Shown one piece after another: positions 61,690 to 64,000 of a stretch of 64,000 nt of DNA. The stretch comes from Aliamphritea hakodatensis (GTDB taxonomy: Bacteria > Pseudomonadota > Gammaproteobacteria > Pseudomonadales > Balneatricaceae): assembly GCF_024347195.1 (NCBI RefSeq), contig NZ_AP025281.1, forward strand, positions 1,550,001 through 1,614,000, written 5' to 3'. The position numbers and the translations under genes were made by a program. How positions within the stretch are numbered: position 1 is the stretch's first letter; every line of letters begins with the position of its first letter. The notes beneath the pieces were generated by a model. It made no database searches and had not been told where the DNA came from. It saw nothing but the letters and a program-made list of their open reading frames with translations.

Positions 61690-63648
61690 ATGGACACGCA
61701 GGGAGCGTTACAGCAATATTTCGGTTTTGATCAGTTCCGCCCCGGGCAGCAGCAGACGGTAGATCAGCTGTTGCAGGGGCATTCCAGCCTGGCAATATTC
61801 CCCACCGGTTCCGGTAAATCACTGTGTTATCAGCTCAGTGCGCTGCAATTGCCGCACCTCACCTTAGTTGTTTCTCCCTTGCTGGCCCTGATGAAGGATC
61901 AGTTGGAGTTCCTGCACAGCAAAGGCATTCCCGCGGCCCGGATTGATTCCGGCATGAGCTTCGAAGAGAACCGGCAGGTGATGGCGGATGCCCGAAGCGG
62001 CAAGCTGAAAATTCTCATGGTGTCTGTAGAGCGGTTTAAGAATGAACGTTTCCGCCAGTTCATCGCTGGCATTCCTCTGTCGATGCTGGTGGTGGATGAA
62101 GCTCACTGTATTTCTGAGTGGGGGCATAACTTCCGGCCGGACTATCTGAAACTGCCGGTGTACCGTGAAACTCTGAATATTCCGCTGGTTCTGCTGCTAA
62201 CAGCTACCGCCACCGAACAGGTAAAAGTGGATATGGCGGCCAAGTTTGCCATTCAGCCTGAACATATCGTGCAGACCGGCTTTTACCGGCCGAATCTGGA
62301 TCTGAGTGTCTGGGCGGTGGCGGAGCAGCAACGTCATGACCGCCTTTTGGAAGCCCTGCAGCAGTCACCGGGTGCTGCGGTTGTCTATGTGACCCTGCAG
62401 CAAACCGCCGAAAAAGTTGCTGAGTTCTTGCAGCACCGTGGCCTGAATGCCGCTGCTTACCATGCCGGTTTTAAAGATGAACAGCGCCAGCAAGTGCAGG
62501 ATGACTTTATGGCCGGGCGGGTGCAGGTGGTCGTTGCCACCATTGCCTTTGGCATGGGGGTGGATAAGTCCGACATTCGCTGCGTGGTGCATTACGACCT
62601 GCCTAAATCCGTTGAAAATTACAGTCAGGAAATCGGCCGGGCCGGCCGTGACGGTGCGCCATCCAACTGTATCGCACTGGGCAATCTGGACGGCATCAAC
62701 ACCGTTGAGAACTTCGTATATGGCGATACCCCGGAGCCGGAAGGCATTCGCTATGTGCTGCAGGATATCGCTGACAATATAAACCCGGAAGGCAACTGGG
62801 AAGTACAGTTACTGGGGCTGTCGAACAGCAGCAATATCCGCCAGCTGACCCTGAAAACCCTGCTGGTACAGCTGGAGCTGCTCGACGTTATTCAGGCTAA
62901 ATCCGTCTATTTCGCCGAATTTAAATACAAGTTCCTGCAGGATCAGCAAGAAGTTCTTAATCGCTTTAACGGAGAACGGCGGGCATTCCTGCAGGCCGTG
63001 TTTGCCCATACGCAGTTTAAGCGGGTCTGGGGTGAACTGGACATGCAAGCTTTACTGCAAAGCTATGGCGGCGACCGGGACAGGGCGGTGAAGGCGCTGG
63101 AATACCTCAGTGAGCAACAGCTGATTGAACTGCAGAGCCGGGGCGTTACCGAAGTATTCGGCGTAAACCAACAGGCCCTGTTACAGCCAGAACTGGCGGA
63201 TGAACTGCAGCAGTATTTTGCAGAAAAAGAACAAAAAGAAATTGCCAGAATTGCCGCGCTGGTGGGCTTCTTCGAAGAAAATCGCTGCCTGAGCCATCAG
63301 TTGGCGGAGTATTTTGCGGATCATCAAGCCCCCGCGCAGTGTGGCCACTGCTCCGTATGCCGGGGAGAGCCGGCCACACTGAGCCGTTCACGGCAGGTGA
63401 ACTGGCCCGAAGACACCCAGTTAGCTGAATGGCTGCAGACGCTTGCCGGTAAGCTGGCTGCAAACAGCCAGACGAATCAGGTTTTAACAATCCCGCTAGC
63501 GTGCCGATTTCTGGCGGGCATCAGCGTACCGGTGTGGACAAAGATCAAAGCACGGCAACTGCCGGGCTATGGTAGCTGTGAGGATATGCGCTACGGCGAA
63601 ACTGCTGAGCGGGTGCAGGGCATTGTGGCTAAGATTCAGATAGGCTGA
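61690..63648 (+). CDS. RecQ-family ATP-dependent DNA helicase
   Basis: 652 aa. FGFDQFRPGQQQTVDQLL (motif 0), FPTGSGKSLCYQLSAL (Walker A, about 39-54), VVDEAHCISEWGHNFRPDY (Walker B, about 137-155), LLTATAT, ATIAFGMGVDKSDIR and QEIGRAGRDGAPS are RecQ motifs. A zinc site is seen in NRCLSHQL and CGHCSVCRG near 540-562. There is no HRDC domain, and the sequence is of the RecQ-like type distinct from E. coli RecQ. Likely a 3'-5' helicase in repair. GAGGAG precedes the start. Confidence 0.9.
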   Translation: MDTQGALQQYFGFDQFRPGQQQTVDQLLQGHSSLAIFPTGSGKSLCYQLSALQLPHLTLVVSPLLALMKDQLEFLHSKGIPAARIDSGMSFEENRQVMADARSGKLKILMVSVERFKNERFRQFIAGIPLSMLVVDEAHCISEWGHNFRPDYLKLPVYRETLNIPLVLLLTATATEQVKVDMAAKFAIQPEHIVQTGFYRPNLDLSVWAVAEQQRHDRLLEALQQSPGAAVVYVTLQQTAEKVAEFLQHRGLNAAAYHAGFKDEQRQQVQDDFMAGRVQVVVATIAFGMGVDKSDIRCVVHYDLPKSVENYSQEIGRAGRDGAPSNCIALGNLDGINTVENFVYGDTPEPEGIRYVLQDIADNINPEGNWEVQLLGLSNSSNIRQLTLKTLLVQLELLDVIQAKSVYFAEFKYKFLQDQQEVLNRFNGERRAFLQAVFAHTQFKRVWGELDMQALLQSYGGDRDRAVKALEYLSEQQLIELQSRGVTEVFGVNQQALLQPELADELQQYFAEKEQKEIARIAALVGFFEENRCLSHQLAEYFADHQAPAQCGHCSVCRGEPATLSRSRQVNWPEDTQLAEWLQTLAGKLAANSQTNQVLTIPLACRFLAGISVPVWTKIKARQLPGYGSCEDMRYGETAERVQGIVAKIQIG

Positions 63649-63672
63649 TGTACCGGCTGTAATCCAGGCAAT

Positions 63673-63700
63673 AAAAAACCCGGCATGTGCCGGGTTTTTT
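63673..63700. terminator. Bidirectional terminator between recQ-like and aminotransferase genes
   Basis: AAAAAACCCGGCA / TGCCGGGTTTTTT, 13-bp arms with a 2-nt centre. A-run and T-run allow it to serve both convergent genes. Confidence 0.93.
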
Positions 63701-63736
63701 GTGTCTTTACTAAAGCATTTAACTGTTTAGTAAAGC

Positions 63737-64000
63737 TTAGTAGTCGTACTTAGACGCAGAGTAGATTGCGAATGCTTTTTCCCAGATCTCGCCAACTTCG
63801 CCGTTACCGACTGGCTTACCGTCCAGCTTGGTAACCGGTGCGATTTCTTTAGAAGAGCTGGTGATCCACAGTTCGTCAGCGTTGCGAACTTCGTCCATAG
63901 TGATGGTGCGTTCTTCCAGCTTCAGGGAACCGTCAGCCTTGATGCTGTCGATGATGATGCGACGGGTGATACCCGGCAGAATCTGGTTGTCCTGAATCGG
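63737..64000 (-). CDS. Class IV aminotransferase (D-amino-acid transaminase type), C-terminal part
   Basis: The 3' end of a gene running out of the window; 87 codons and TAA. The text NQILPGITRRIIIDSIKADG, then EERTITMDEVRNADELWITSSSKEIAPVTKLDGKPVGNG is the C-terminal half of fold-type IV PLP enzymes such as D-alanine transaminase (Dat). The catalytic lysine is beyond the window edge. Codon use is strongly biased (CGT, CTG, AAC), suggesting high expression. Confidence 0.85.
   Translation of the reverse strand, partial: PIQDNQILPGITRRIIIDSIKADGSLKLEERTITMDEVRNADELWITSSSKEIAPVTKLDGKPVGNGEVGEIWEKAFAIYSASKYDY

Overview
This looks like chromosomal DNA of a free-living, probably marine gammaproteobacterium, most like the Oceanospirillales (Amphritea, Neptunomonas or Marinobacterium type). 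That is inferred from gene content and protein style: polyamine and glutarate catabolism, two GGDEF proteins, and the LysR/pirin/YqjG cluster. No rRNA, tRNA, CRISPR array or intact transposase was recognised. Most of the window is dense, moderately GC-rich housekeeping and accessory metabolism. The clear exception is a visibly AT-rich block at about 8.5-18.1 kb.

Layout. 0-8.4 kb: end of a DUF3422 membrane protein, a DUF457 hydrolase, the EamA exporter, and the SbcD-SbcC nuclease pair, with an unusual Glu/Pro tail on SbcD. 8.5-18.1 kb: accessory block with a NYN/OST-HTH protein, a SpoIIAA-like protein, a GNAT enzyme, two tandem six-cysteine secreted paralogues, and a giant RTX calcium-binding protein gene cut by one in-frame amber codon. 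It ends with the remnant of a ribbon-helix-helix antitoxin. A related 51-bp remnant lies at 9.6 kb, so the block is bracketed by imperfect direct repeats. 18.1-20.7 kb: XPB-like helicase and Bax1-like (DUF790) nuclease. 20.9-23.7 kb: two GNATs and a MocR regulator. 23.9-31.1 kb: MoxR-DUF58-DUF4381-BatA-BatB-BatD operon. 31.2-33.3 kb: cobalamin riboswitch with bluB, and a GAF-GGDEF protein. 33.5-37.5 kb: glutarate/lysine catabolism (gcdH, CoA-transferase, davD/gabD).

37.9-41.5 kb: small lipoproteins, a methyltransferase, a CpdA-like phosphodiesterase, a cupin and a GNAT. 41.6-47.0 kb: putrescine uptake and gamma-glutamylputrescine catabolism (potF, puuA, divergent puuB, TetR, cupin). 47.3-52.4 kb: monooxygenase-like protein, PAS-GGDEF, multicopper oxidase, membrane protein and TerB-like protein. 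52.4-54.3 kb: a DNA/RNA non-specific endonuclease diverging from a secreted protein with the active-site signature of ribosome-inactivating proteins (ricin/Shiga A-chain N-glycosylases). 54.3-56.6 kb: nitroreductase and EamA exporter, divergent from a MarR regulator with two matching operators. 57-64 kb: small proteins, LysE, the pirin/LysR/YqjG quinone-stress cluster with repeated LysR-type boxes, a RecQ-family helicase, and the end of a class IV aminotransferase.

The most notable items are the ribosome-inactivating-protein homologue at 53.5 kb, the interrupted RTX gene with its tandem secreted paralogues and flanking antitoxin remnants, and the bacterial XPB-Bax1 pair. All functional statements come from reading the sequence and from family knowledge; no database search was run.
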